A stretch of 64,000 nucleotides of DNA, from positions 7,373,045 to 7,437,044 of the forward strand of contig OU696578.1 of the NCBI GenBank assembly GCA_916048095.2. The letters are read 5' to 3'. Position 1 is the first letter of the stretch, and each line of letters begins with the position of its first letter. A program made the translations under genes and the position numbers. This DNA is from Sacculina carcini. Taxonomy: Eukaryota; Arthropoda; Thecostraca; Sacculinidae. The notes under the pieces are model-generated. The model was not told where the DNA came from. It did no database searches and saw only the letters and a list, made by a program, of their open reading frames with translations. This document shows, piece after piece, positions 9,316 through 20,752 of this stretch.

Positions 9316-10113
9316 TACCATTTGCAAATAGATTTCAATCAAATGAAAACTGAGTTAATCCAGATGAAAATAGACTTGAACCAAAAAAATATTATCAAAA
9401 ATAATATGTAGAAGTTTTTAGTATAAATGTAATAATCCTTGACACCCATTTACTGATATTTCAGCGAAACTCATTAATCGGTGCTCATAATGATGAGTAG
9501 CAACGATTAATAGTACAATATATAAATTGTATATAATATAATTGTTCAATATATATATAATTGAAGAATATATAATTGTTCTAGCATCCTCCAGCCTCTA
9601 TGACTATACATTGAGTGTAATTGATTTTATGAACGAGGAACTGAATGTCGTATGCAGTAATGTGTATGTTTGTGCGAGTACAATTCCATTTTATCATAAA
9701 TCATTTTGTTGGTGAGTTTCGTGTGACGTGACCAGTTGTAATCTTCTAATGTACTGACGCACAAATCGTAATTTATTTTCAGAAAAAACGTGGCTCCATC
9801 GCTCTTACACTGCTGATATCAACACACACGGATCTTGATTCAGAGTTCAACGGACACTGAATCGATCTACTGAATGTCCGTAAAAAATTCCTACACACAC
9901 ATGTCATATGACAGAGGTGAAAAAGTATGCAATTGATTCTTGCAATATCGAGCATCGAAATCAAGCCATGAGGAGTGTTTTTTACCGGAACGCAAATTGC
10001 GCCCGTAAAGCATGGCCGCTGCACGCCAAGATAGGCCCCACTTGAACGCCGGACCTAGACGAGAGGCATTCTACTGGTGTGATTGGTCGCGAGCGGGTGC
10101 AGTCATCCAGTGT

Positions 10114-10625
10114 GGTCGAGTGTAGCGGGCACGTGCTGCAAGCTTCTGGTAATATTCTTCTTGTGCAGCAGAATCAGAGGAGTGTATCTGTCGCCGGCCA
10201 ATGATGACCAGCTCAGATGGGGATCAGGATCTCATGAGGATGATGAGAAAGACGACGTGGAAACGGACGTTGAATCTTCAGGACAAGTTCCCGAGGAAGA
10301 AGTCACGTGGGAAGAAGAAAATGGCAAAGCCAGGAGGCAATGCCGCTGGTGCGAGCGTCTAATGAAACCTTGCAAAGGAGCGGGAATTTTCCTGATTGAA
10401 TATCTTGAGAGCGACAGTAGAAGAATAGCCTGTCAGAACTTGAATGAATTGGACAAAGAAAGCCTCAAGTATAGATACAGAGTATCTTGCATATTTCATC
10501 TAGCAAACAAATGTTGGGGCATGAGAGAACGTGTGAAAGTGAACGTGTGCCTGAAAGATGCCGACTTCACGTGCAAACAACGCACCAAATCTGTGGTTCA
10601 ACATTACTACAGAAAAAACCCTTGA
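10114..10625 (+). pseudogene. Secreted cysteine-rich precursor, copy 3, start codon deleted
   Basis: The signal peptide body (SSVAGTCCKLLVIFFL), acidic region and all eight Cys are intact up to the stop at 10623-10625. A 7-bp deletion relative to copies 1 and 2, just before this point (CAGTGTGGTCGAG), removes the ATG. The frame upstream now runs back only to a TGA near 10080 with no ATG. The next in-frame Met lies inside the Cys-rich domain. The copy can be translated as a secreted protein only from a non-ATG codon. Apart from this it shows few changes (for example F to S in the acidic region, D to G). Confidence 0.6.
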
Positions 10626-10976
10626 TATGTGCGAAAACGTATTTGATCTGTAATTAAACATTACTTCACTAGATAACCATGATCCATGTAAAAGTGCATT
10701 TGCTCTGTAATAACGTATTTCATCTGTAATCAAACATTCCTTCACTAGATAACCATGATCCATGTAATAGCGCATTTGCTCTGAAATTAAACATTACTTC
10801 ACAAGTTATTCTTGATTAATATAAAAGTGTGTTGATTGCAATGTCGCTGTTTCAATAAATGTTGCTATATCAACTGCACGACGTTTGTGTTAAACGCAGT
10901 GTGAACATGTGATTTTCAATGTTGCAATGTTTGCAACACTGCGCTGCATCCCCGCGCTACGGTGCTCGAACCACTA

Positions 10977-11627
10977 GGGATGCGAGAATAGTTCATAAGG
11001 GATGTGAGACTAGTTCCTAAGAGATGTGAGACTGGTTCCTAAGGGGTGCGAGAATAGTTCCTAAGGGGCTCAAGATTAGCTCCTAAGGGGTGTGAGTCTA
11101 GTTACTAAGGGGTGTGAGTCTAGTTACTAAGGGGTGTGAGACTAGTTCCTAAAGGGTGTGAGACTAGTTCCTAAGAGATGTGAGACTTGTTCCTAAAGGG
11201 TGCCAGACTAGTTCCTAAGGGGTGCCAGACTAGTTCCTAAGGGGTGCCAGACTAGTTCCTAAGGGGTGTGAGTCTAGTTACTGAGGGGTGTGAGACTAGT
11301 TCCTAAGGGGTGTGAGACTAGTTCCTAAGGGGTGTGAGTCTAGTTACTAAGGGGTGTGAGAATAGTTCCTAAGGGGTGCCAGACTAGTTCCTAAGTGGTG
11401 ACAGACTAGTTCCTAAGGGGTGCCAGACTAGTTCCTAAGTGGTGCGATACTAGTTCCTAAGGGGTGCGATACTAGTTCCAAAAGGGTGCGAGAATAGTTC
11501 CTAAGGGGTGCCAGACTAGTTCCTAAGGGGTGTGAGATTAGTTCCTAAGGGGTGCGAGACTAGTTCCTGAGGGGTGCGAGACTAGTTACTAAAGGGTGCG
11601 AGACTAGTTCTAAGTGGTGCGAGACTA
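10977..11627. repeat. 22-bp minisatellite (array 3), about 30 units, uninterrupted
   Basis: This is the longest array, with period 22 throughout, ending at the TA target of the Tc1-like element at 11626. It contains higher-order variants (GGCTCAAGATTAGCTCC and GTGTGAGTCTAGTTACT) that are also seen in array 4 at 25 kb but not in arrays 1 and 2. Units 3 and 4 therefore share array history. Confidence 0.85.
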
Positions 11628-13436
11628 TACCATTTGCAAATAGATTTCAATCAAATGAAAACTGAGTTAATCCAGATGAAAATAGACTTGAACCAAAAAA
11701 ATATTATCAAAAATAATATGTAGAAGTTTTGAGTATAAATGTAATAATTGTTGACACCCATTTACTGATATTTCAGCGAAACTCATTAATCGGTGATCAT
11801 AATGATGAGTAGCAACAATTAATAGTACAATATATAAATTTAATATTATTACGTAAATGCTGGTATTCACGCATTAATAGTGTTGTAATTGGTCTTGTGT
11901 GACAGTGAATCTGGTCACCATTTAGCAATGTCTATTCACAGCACTGCACTGCGTCTTCAAAACTGAGCACATTCCATAATGTACAGTTAAAACTGTTTCG
12001 GCAACTGTTGTTCATGCGAGTGTACATGTTTGAGCGGACACAGTGTCACGAGCGGCAGCATAGTGGCACGATTAGGTGGTCGTGTGACATTAGCACGATA
12101 TTTAATAGAGTGCCTGAACGTGCTCAATTGCGCGCCATATCGATGAATTTCAGTTGTGCGGGTTCCAGTCACTGTTTCTGTGTCAATTGCTATCAAATGG
12201 AGTATGTTGTATATACGTAATACGAGCAAATTGAGTTTTCTAAATGAGCTTGTGAAGGGATGACATACGCGGTGAGAATATATTGCAAACACATGACTAG
12301 CAACAACAAAAAATACAGCAAAAACAACGAGTGAACGAGCAAGCTTCAAGCGATGATTAGCAATCTTCAAGGCACTTCTACAAGATCTTCCTGCCGAATG
12401 GCCGCTAAGTAGTACTTTTCCACTCTGCAGGTGTAAGTTTGCAAGTGCGACGGTTCTATGTTACTGATGGCCTGCAGGGCGATTTCTTCGATTGCGCTGA
12501 TGCGCTGTTAAGCCATTGAGACTCCACAGTCACCGCGACCAGTCACACCAGTGATTTCATCCATCCGTTGTCTCAACTGCCGATTGATATTGCTCTTGAG
12601 AGAGCTCCATAATTTGCTCTATGGGGTTGAGAAGGTATGAATATGGAGCAAGTCGGAGTAGACCACAATACTCCTGACTATAAAAAATCATCCCGGTTGT
12701 TGTGTGCCGGTGCGTTGTTTTTTACAATACTAAAGGGTTGATCAAGGCAAATAAAGGGTTGATCAAATAAACTGTTCTGTTTTTTTACTTCTGCTAGGTT
12801 CATATTTTGCCTGCAGGGCCTCACATCCTTCAGAGTAATAAAATTTACATACATCCAATTTTATTGTATTAATGCACACTTGTACATTGAACTCTGCCTG
12901 GATCATGTCTTTCAGCTACCGCAACGTGATCGACGGATTCTCCTTGATCGTGGACAAAATGTTCTCAATCATTTCTGGAGTTTGAATTGACTTTGAGCCA
13001 TATTTTGGTTTTGCTTGAATAGTTCCTTTTCTCAACCACTTATAAGCTGTGCTGGTGTTGACTCCTAATGAGTGGGTCACATCCTACTAATTTGTCCCTT
13101 CTTTGTGAGCCTTGACCACTCGTGCTCTGTCGGCCGCACTTATTTTGTTATATTTCATATCTCAACTTAAACTTTCAAATATTGAATGCAATTGCAATTC
13201 ACAAATTAATCTAAAACACTAACAACCGAGAAACTGCTGCATTTGCTAAACTAATTGGACGCGTTGAATATTGTATTCTGACTGAAGCAGAAGTACAACA
13301 ACTATTATAAATCGTATTAATCGATCGTTAAATACCAATGCGTATATCAACTTATTAATACAATGCGTATACCAGCCCAAGTTGTAAATATTACCAAATC
13401 AATTTTTACTTTTGCCAAAATTACTTGCAAATGGTA
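11628..13436 (-). mobile_element. Complete but internally deleted Tc1/IS630-like element (copy B)
   Basis: The inverted termini TACCATTTGCAA (left) and TTGCAAATGGTA (right) are flanked by TA at 11626-11627 and 13437-13438. The length is 1809 bp. The minus strand carries remnants of a transposase: the helix-turn-helix part near 13000-13160, broken by changes such as a stop near 13090, and the ..LAPYSY..NPIEQ block near 12590-12670. The central catalytic part is absent. A minus-strand open stretch at 11987-12370 begins only with a TTG codon and I do not consider it a gene. Confidence 0.7.
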
Positions 13437-13458
13437 TAGATAATGCAACCCTCTAATA

Positions 13459-13674
13459 CAGGGGTTCTCACCTATGCTTTTTATTTTCCCTGAAAACTTT
13501 TGTTTTTACAGGAACTTCAACATGTATGAGTGAATATGTAATTTTAAAAAAATTATCACGTCGTTTGCACGTTTACATTTTTCATATAACTATCAAGAAT
13601 CCAGGGTGTGCGAGAACACACTGCTGATTTGAAAACAAGACTGCGAACACTGGAAAAAAAGTTGAGAACCACTG
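13459..13674. mobile_element. Short hAT-like MITE, copy B
   Basis: It is the duplicate of 1451-1666, with CAGGGGTTCTCA at the left and TTGAGAACCACTG at the right. It arrived here by the segmental duplication that also copied the flanks. Confidence 0.5.
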
Positions 13675-13888
13675 TCGTCAAAAAGTGTTGATTGAAATGT
13701 CGCTGTTTCAATAAAAGTTGATTGATCAACTGCACGAGCATTGTGTTTAACACAGCGTGAAATTAATGTTTGCAACAATTCGGTGCAAGGATGTGCAGAT
13801 GACCTCGTATCACGTGCTGCTCGAAGTATCCACGTTACAAGTGTTGATTAAGAGAGTGGAAATTTTCAGTTTACGTGTACGCAAACTG
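13675..13888 (+). pseudogene. Relic 3' end of the secreted gene family, duplicate of 1667-1880
   Basis: It has the same AATAAA-containing block as 1667-1880, and coding sequence is again missing. It ends at the TTAA target (13889-13892) of the piggyBac-like element. Confidence 0.5.
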
Positions 13889-13897
13889 TTAACACTA

Positions 13898-14010
13898 TAC
13901 CATTTCAACTTCAAAATGGGACTAATCAACTTCAAAATGGGAACAATCAACTTCAAAATGAGAATAGTCAACTTCAAAATGAGAATAGTCAACTTCAAAA
14001 TGAGACCGTG
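13898..14010. repeat. Left terminal array of 21-bp subrepeats
   Basis: Five units vary only at the last bases (ATGGGA or ATGAGA) and the spacer (CTAATC, ACAATC, ATAGTC). The opposite-facing arrays at 18430-18545 and 20272-20382 have the same unit in reverse complement. Such arrays at both ends are plausible multiple transposase-binding sites. Confidence 0.75.
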
Positions 14011-14675
14011 TTCTTTATGACTTTACTTGCATAATTTTAATTAATTAAGAACAAAAAATGTATTAAAACATAAAAACTAATAAATACAATAATCATGACA
14101 AATCTGTGCATTATTTTTTACATTTAGCAATGAAGTTACAGTAATTTGAATTAGCTAATTGAGCTCCAGTAGAATAACCTTAAGCGTTCAGTATTAAGTA
14201 TCTGGATTACAATTTAGCGCACTTATTAGCAAATAATTGTTTTGTGTGGTAGACGAATATTTTATATGCTTCAAAAATTCATTCAAATAGCAATAACTGC
14301 ATAAGAATAAATCATAATATAAGAGTAAACAAATGTATAGGAATAAATCACCCATAACACTACAAGTATACGGATATTTGTTGACAAAACAATTATAACT
14401 TTAACTATATACTTAACTATGAGCATTGAAATTTCCTCTCTTTTGCGAGCTAACTCCATGTTGAATGATATATGAAAGGGAACAAAGTAAGAATATGCAA
14501 GTTGAAATTATAAGTTGAAATTAATAGTCACTGCATTCAAGACTTTAAGACTTTGCAGTTGCAGCTCTGACTAATACTGCGATTGTTTTCTGTAAATCAT
14601 TACGAGAGACAAATTAAGATACATTTTTTCATTTATTCAAACAAACACAACAAGTTTATCTATGTACATGGTGCA

Positions 14676-15739
14676 TTAAAACAACACATTTCGCATCTCC
14701 AGTGCAGACGAGAGATGTTGTTGAACGTGTGCAATACAGCGGGCGCAATTTTGTGCGCTCACATTTCCTAAACTCTCCGAAATTATCGCCTCCAATGCCG
14801 ATAATCTTTGTTCTGCTTGCGAAATGGCATAATTTCTGCTAGTCAAAATTTTTGGCAGCTGGTCGGTTAGTTTCACCTCGCTCTTCAATTGGGACCACAC
14901 CATCTCGATGGCATTCATCATCGGGCTGTATGGAGCCAGACGTAGAAAATGATGAGATTTGTACTCGTCCTCGGCGAACACTAGCTCAATTTGATTGTGG
15001 CATGGTGCATTATCAACCACAAGCACCACGGGTCCGCCAAACGTTATTTTTGCCGCCTGGAGACATTGGCGAACAAACTCGTTCGAATCATTGATTTTGT
15101 GCGATCCTCGGCGGAATGAATATTTTGATGATGAATAAGCCTTTGATTGGTTATACAGCCAATAACATGTACATTTGTTCCACGACTACCAGCTGCGACG
15201 GTCGTGCATCGTGACCCGGCTCTTGATCGACCGTAATTGCGCGAAATAAACATATTGAAGTTGGTTTCGTCCATATATATGACGGGGAGCATGTTGGATT
15301 GCAGTTCCAACAATCTCCTTGCATATTCTGCTCGTTTCTGCTTGTTTTGTATTGAGTTTGCCCTTTCAGGTTCAAATCGTATTTGCTTGATTGTGAAGAG
15401 CATCTTTTCAAGCTGACGGCGAATACACTCCTTAGAAACTTGTACGTTGAATTGCTGGCGAATTTTCTCCGTTATTTCTTTTAGCGTAATACGCGGGTTT
15501 TCCTCCACACAATCTTCTATAAACCTTATGTGGTCCTCATGTATTTTCCTTTGCCTTGAGCCTCCACGAGAGTCTTCATGGTCTTCATTAGATATCCAGC
15601 GATAAGCAGTTGATTTGGCGACTCCCAACGTTCTAGCCAGCTGCCTCCAGTCACCGCCCGACGAATGTGCAGCCACTATCTGAATTTTTTTGTCTTTGGA
15701 GTCAGATTTTTTAATATAATTCACGGTACGCCCGCTCAT
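14676..15739 (-). pseudogene. DD35E transposase of the Tc1/IS630 superfamily, one frameshift
   Basis: The first part (ATG at 15739, MSGRTVNYIKKSD) carries a helix-turn-helix (WRQLARTLGVAKSTAYRW) and the first catalytic Asp (YMDETNF). The second part (from about 15080 to 14676) carries the second Asp (VVDNAPCH) and the Glu (NAIEMVW) with 35 residues between them. The two parts are in different frames, and the switch falls near 15099. If read through, about 350 residues would be covered, a normal transposase length. The frame break makes this copy inactive unless it is an assembly error. The 3' end falls 665 bp inside the left terminus. Confidence 0.75.
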
Positions 15740-15891
15740 TATAATTGGCTCAAAAACAACTGTGATATCAAAACACGCAATGCAAATATGTGATGCGGGA
15801 AACGAAAACACAGCGTCAGCCTTCAATATTCCAGCTATAACCGGCCTGAAGCAGAAACTCGAGAACTTTTCACAAATATATCACTTATTAG

Positions 15892-18293
15892 TAGGGTGAC
15901 CTTTTGTTGCAAATGCAACTTTTTCATCATAGACTCTACTCATCCTGAAAAGCCCAAAAATACGTTTATTTTTTATCTGAGGTAGGTATTGAGTGAGTTA
16001 TAAATGCAACTTTTTGCAACTTTTGGTTTTTAGCGCAACTTTTGCAACTTTTTGTTTTTAACCCAACTTTTGCAATTTATTCGTTTTTGAGGGCAAGTTT
16101 TTTGGCTTGAGAACAAGTTTTTGAACTTTATGATCAGTTTTTACACTTCCAATACAGTTTTTAGTTCTTGAAGCTGTTTAATACAAATAAAATTGACGCA
16201 TTGTCAATGCAAGCTAAATACATGTGTTTGAAAGGCGTGTGATGTACCCGTATGAGTTGCTAGGCATTATGTGTGCGCGTGAGTGTGTGCGCCCATATCG
16301 ACGAAGAGGAGCGCTCTGATTGACATAGGCACGTGCATTTGTCCATCTAAAATTCACAATGGGTTGATAGGGCAACAGTTGAATGTAGGTTAGTACGCTG
16401 GTGATAGTTTGTGGGTTTGTCTGTTGATTGTTCATAATGCCTAAGTGTGCTTCATCCAAGAAGGCTAAATGCCAAGCCATTGTGCAAAGGTATCCCGAGG
16501 AATTCAAGCTTACGCCCAAAGGAGATTTGTTTTGCAAATACTGTGTATGTTCGGTAGACGGAGAGAGGAAATCTTCAGTGGACAAGCACAGAGGATCATC
16601 TAAGCATCAAACGAAAATGAACAAAAAATCATCTCAGAATGAACAGTTATTCATTCCGAAGCACAGATATGATGTTATTGATCGAGTTACACGAGAGCCT
16701 TTCTCTCGGCCGATATACCACTGAAAAAACTCGGCGATCAAAAGGTGAGCGAGCTGTTTGAGTTCATGGGGCATTGTCCACCATCTGAATCAGCATGTCG
16801 TTCTCGTGTGATGGAGATGGCTGACAAGGAACTGCAGGACATGATCGACAGACTGTCGAGCTTGGAGTTGTTTTTCGTGGCCGATGAATCAGAAGTAAAC
16901 GGAACCAAGTTTTTCAGTGTCCTAGTTGGCAACGTCTCTGAACCTACAAAAACATATTTGGTTCACTGTAAATCCGTCTCCAGTGTGAACAGCCAAGTGG
17001 CCATTGAGCGCATAGATGACGCTGTCAAAAGAGTCGACGTTCAACGAAGCAAGGTTTTCCTGCTCATTTCAGATGCTGTCAGGTACATGGTGAGTGCAGG
17101 CAACACACTGAAGAAGCATTACCCGCGCCTTTCTCATGTCACCTGTGTTGCACATCTTTTACACAACTGTGCTGAAAAGGTCCGAGCCAAGTTTCCCAGT
17201 GTAGACACACTTATCACTTGAGTGAAGGCTGCTACTACGAAAAATCGGAGTCGCAAAAACGCGTTCAATGCCATAGGATGTCCACCGCAACCTGTTGTCA
17301 CACGATGGGCAAGTTGGTTGAACGCGGCGTTTTATTACGCAGAAAATTTGCCAGAGGTTAAAGAGATTGTTTCTGGCTTCGAAGGAGGTCTTTTGGTGTC
17401 TCGAGCCAAGGAGGCACTTGGGAATGCAACAATCATCGGAGACCTGGCTGCGATCAAGCGGAACTACGTTGAGCTCGCTCAATTGTTTCCCAGAGTCGAA
17501 AGCCCCTATTACACATTAAAGGCAGCGTTCAGTGATTTGACCAGGCTGAAATTCGGTGAAAATGTTGATCCCAAACAGTATCTCACCAAAAGGATCGAGA
17601 AAAACACAGACCTGAAGGCCATTCTGAAGTACGAGCGCAGTGACATCTCACCAGCGCTGTAAGTGAGTCTGCAGCATTGTCAGGCAACATCTGTTTCAGT
17701 TGAAAGGTGCTTCAGCATGCTGAACAAGTTGCTTGCAGACGACCGAACTTTGAAAAAAAAAATGTGGAGGCCTATTTGAGGATGTATTAAAATTCTTCTG
17801 ACTGATTATGTATTCGCATACAAATATATTTTGTGTTTTGAGTTATTCTTACTCTTTATAAAGTTGTATCTGGTTTTGATCAATCTGGAGCAAACTAGAT
17901 TGCATTCTGTATACCAACTTTAGAGCAACAACGCTAGCATTTGGTTCTTGCATCAATTTGGGATATTTCTTCATAATTCAACAACGGAATAATACTTCGT
18001 CACGATCAATATACATATAGCTTAGGGCTCGCGCTCAAAGAAAATCAAATTTGATGACAAAATACTTGAAATTGCTAAAGTTTACAGGAACTAATCCCAA
18101 AGTGTTCATACTCAAAATCTTGGATTATTTGTCAAACAATTCGTTGTTCGAACATTCACAACAATTTTTAGTGGTGTTTTCGAAAACAAATTAGTGCAAT
18201 TTTTTTAGCGCAACTTTTTGAATTTTTAGCGCAACTTTTTACACTTTTTAGCGCAACTTTTATTGATTTTTAGCGCAACAAAAGGTCACCCTA
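15892..18293 (+). mobile_element. hAT element with BED-finger transposase, nested in the Tc1-like element
   Basis: The ends TAGGGTGACCTTTTGTTGC and its complement are flanked by the 8-bp duplication CTTATTAG (15884-15891 and 18294-18301), as expected for hAT. Subterminal regions contain repeated GCGCAACTTTT motifs at both ends. The interior encodes a decayed transposase (16437-17777). It is inserted just upstream of the Tc1 transposase reading frame. Confidence 0.85.
16437..17777 (+). pseudogene. hAT transposase related to the CGGBP1-type BED-finger proteins, inactivated
   Basis: The ATG at 16437 starts MPKCASSKK, followed by a BED-like zinc finger (FCKYC..VDKHRGSSKH). The frame shifts near 16695. 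It resumes at 16745 with the central domain, including a DAVRYMVSAG..HVTCVAHLLHN block typical of this hAT group. A TGA interrupts at 17219, a TAA lies at 17660 (which could also be part of a splice donor, GTAAGT), and the C-terminal hAT dimerisation block follows in frame (VSVERCFSMLNKLLADDR). At least two lesions make it a pseudogene. Confidence 0.75.
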
Positions 18294-20271
18294 CTTATTA
18301 GACAAATTTATTAAAAATAATCAAGTGTTGGGTGATTTATTCGGTGATTTTATTTCGTGAAAAAACATTAAAATCATAATAAATTATTCGAAAATGTCTT
18401 CAGCTTATTATTTTCAGTTCAACGCAATGTTTCAGTCTCATTTTGAAGTTGATTAGTCCCATTTTGAAGTTGATTATCCCATTTTGAAGTTGATTGTTCT
18501 CATTTTGAAGTTGACTATTCTCATTTTGAAGTTGACTAATCATATCTTGAAATTTCATAATGAGATTTATAATTCAGATAATAATTAAGCTTGATATTAA
18601 TATTTTATACTGTAAAACAGTGTTATGAGTATTTAAATGCAGTTTTAAAGTTATTATCATGTTCGTATATACGTATCTCTGAAACTGAGGAGAATGATTG
18701 TCATACATTTGTGAATTTTTTCATACTATTTCAACAAAAATTCATTCACAAAAATGTGCTTTATCTCAAACATATGCAGTCAATATTTAAATACGCACAA
18801 TTGTTTACTGGAACTCAATCTATAATAATAAAGCTCAACGTACGTGTGTGAGTGTGTGTGCAGAACGGCACATTGGTGTATATATATTGGTGTGTGTGTC
18901 TGTGTGTCGATATGCCATGACTCACGTGCATTGCAGCGAGCGTTTGCAGCGAGCGTTTGCAAATGCCCAGTGGCGTGCAGAGCGCGTAGTAAAACAGAGT
19001 GTTTAAATAAGTACATTGTCGTGCATGTGCGTGTTCCACACTCGTTTTTCGAGTGGATATGTGTAGTTTACCAATATTGTAATTGTAATTAACATTTATT
19101 TTTCTACTGGTGTTTGTTTTTCACCATTATTCTACACACTGCGCCATTCAGTTGAGCGATTGCTAGAAACGCCCATGCGAGATTGCCACCTCAGGCACAC
19201 ACACACTCACATACACACTGACATACATGCACACACACACACACATACACACTGACATAGATGCACACACACACACACATACAAATACAGGTACACGTAC
19301 ACACACACACACATACATACACAGTGTACAGAACGGCACACTGATGTATATATTGGTGTGTGTGTCTGTGTGTCGATATACCATGACTCACGTGCATTGC
19401 AGCGAGCGTTTGCAAATGCACAGTGGCGTGCAGAGTGCGTAGTAAAACGGAGTGTTTAATTAAGTACATCGTCGTGCATGTGCGTGTTCCAGAAGCGTTT
19501 TTCAAGTGTATATGTGTAGCTTACCAATATTGTAATTGTAATTATCATATATTTTTCTATTGGTGTTTGTTTTTTACCTTTATTCTACACACTTTTGTCA
19601 TTCAGTTGAGCGATTGCTAGAAACTTCCCTGCCAGATTGCCACCACATCTTTTCTGCGAACTGTTCTTGCATAATTTTGCAATTCTTCCCAGGAATTGCA
19701 CACACGATACCGTTTTGCATTTTGTATTGGTATGTGTGTCCGTGTGCCGAAATTCTATGAACGAACACGTGTGCAGCCAGTGTTTGTATGCGTGTGCGTC
19801 TGTATGTGCGATGCGAACTTATATAATGTCGTGCACACGGATTGTGCAACATTTTGATGATCAGACGGCGATTCTGTCGCAGGCTGGTTAAACATACCAG
19901 AACCATAATACCAATATTCGCGTGCCTTTGGCACTAATAGTTGAAGCGCGTATCCGACTCAATGTGAGTTTGAACACTTGAATTTTATATGCCTACACTA
20001 CTTATTGAATTATATGTGGTTACACTTGTTATTTTGGAGACGCACGTAGTGCGGATCTACTAGCGACCATAACCGCACGAAGTGCGGAACTTGTCGCTAG
20101 TTATATATAAGATTTCATTGTTGTATTTGTACCACACTTACATGCTTTATTTTTGTTTCGATCTATTTATTTATTTATATTTTTGTGTTCGTATTATACT
20201 GTGGTTTGCTTAGCTAATGTCATGAAAATACTTTCAGTAATAATTCACTGGATATATTGCGATAAACATCT
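18294..20271. repeat. Non-coding interior of the Tc1-like element with a tandem duplication of about 480 bp
   Basis: 18840-19192 and about 19325-19650 are two copies of one sequence (GTGTGCAGAACGGCACA ... GAGCGATTGCTAGAAAC), separated by a CA-rich microsatellite at 19195-19325. A third, shorter and more diverged copy starts near 19720. No ORF in this stretch has support; the apparent ones are made by the CA/GT repeats. An inner right-terminal array of 21-bp subunits is at 18430-18545. Confidence 0.6.
20039..20100. repeat. Compound palindrome
   Basis: Two short hairpins, CGCACGTAGTGCGG and CCGCACGAAGTGCGG, lie within a larger inverted repeat whose arms are CTAGCGAC and GTCGCTAG. It is GC-rich in an AT-rich context. 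The function is unknown; it may be an end of a small foldback or Helitron-like element. Confidence 0.5.
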
Positions 20272-20412
20272 TGGTCTCATTTTGAAGTTGACTATTCTCA
20301 TTTTGAAGTTGATTATTCTCATTTTGAAGTTGACTGTTCCCATTTTGAAGTTGATTATTCTCATTTTGAAGTTGAAATGGTATAGAAGGACAGGTAATTT
20401 AACTACCTAGAA

Positions 20413-20752
20413 CAGTGTTTCTTAACCTTTCTCAGTGTTCGCATCCCTTTCAAATCAGCAGTCTGTTCTCGCACACACATTATACCCGCCGGCAGTTATC
20501 GCATGATATTATTTATTGATATATACACGAAAATATATAAATACGAGTACTCGTACAAACGACATAATAACAAAACTTTTCTATTCAATATTCATGCATA
20601 CAACTCATTTAACAGGATTAAGCAAAACTACGTTTCTCAGGAAAAATATAATGCATAGGTTAAACATATAATTTCGTTTGAAAAAATACCAGCAATCATC
20701 CAGCAAACTACCAGCACCCCCTATGAAACAGGCTCGCATCCCAGAACCCCTG
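20413..20752. mobile_element. hAT MITE with perfect 8-bp target duplication
   Basis: It starts CAGTGTTTCTTAACC and ends AGAACCCCTG. ACCTAGAA is duplicated at 20405-20412 and 20753-20760. It has no coding capacity. Its first 75 bp also lie at 1918-1992 in the duplicated block. Confidence 0.7.

Larger units (their letters stand above)
6762..9571 (+). repeat. Tandem duplication unit 2
   Basis: It has the same order of parts as unit 1. Differences are a shorter first minisatellite block (8174-8239) and a rearranged stretch near the left end of the Harbinger copy. The sequence upstream of the leader exon is the Tc1 arm, not the ancestral promoter flank seen at 3760-3830, so regulation of this copy may differ. 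Confidence 0.85.
9572..11850 (+). repeat. Tandem duplication unit 3
   Basis: It has the same leader exon, intron and ORF region as units 1 and 2, but the minisatellite is long and uninterrupted (no Harbinger element). The Tc1 arm here continues into the complete Tc1 element of 11628-13436. This is therefore the unit that keeps the ancestral right flank. Confidence 0.8.
13898..20382 (-). mobile_element. Large Tc1/IS630-like element with tandem-repeat terminal inverted repeats
   Basis: The left terminus starts TACCATTTCAACTTC and is built of five 21-bp subunits (TCAACTTCAAAATGRGA, 13898 to about 14010). The right terminus at about 20272-20382 is the mirror array and ends GAAATGGTA. TA is duplicated at 13896-13897 and 20383-20384. 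The exact empty site (AACACTAGAAGGAC) is seen at 1883-1896. Cargo: a transposase on the minus strand (14676-15739), a nested hAT (15892-18293), a second inner copy of the right array (18430-18545), and 1.7 kb of non-coding sequence with a tandem duplication. The inner array suggests that the last 1.8 kb was added by a second, similar insertion. Confidence 0.75.

Noticed and set aside
11987-12370. Minus-strand ORF with a hydrophobic, signal-like start
   Set aside because: It begins only with TTG, lies inside the Tc1-like element, and is broken in the sister copy at 1-370.
19163-19505. Cys/Val-rich ORFs suggesting small secreted peptides
   Set aside because: They are translations of CA/GT microsatellite DNA.
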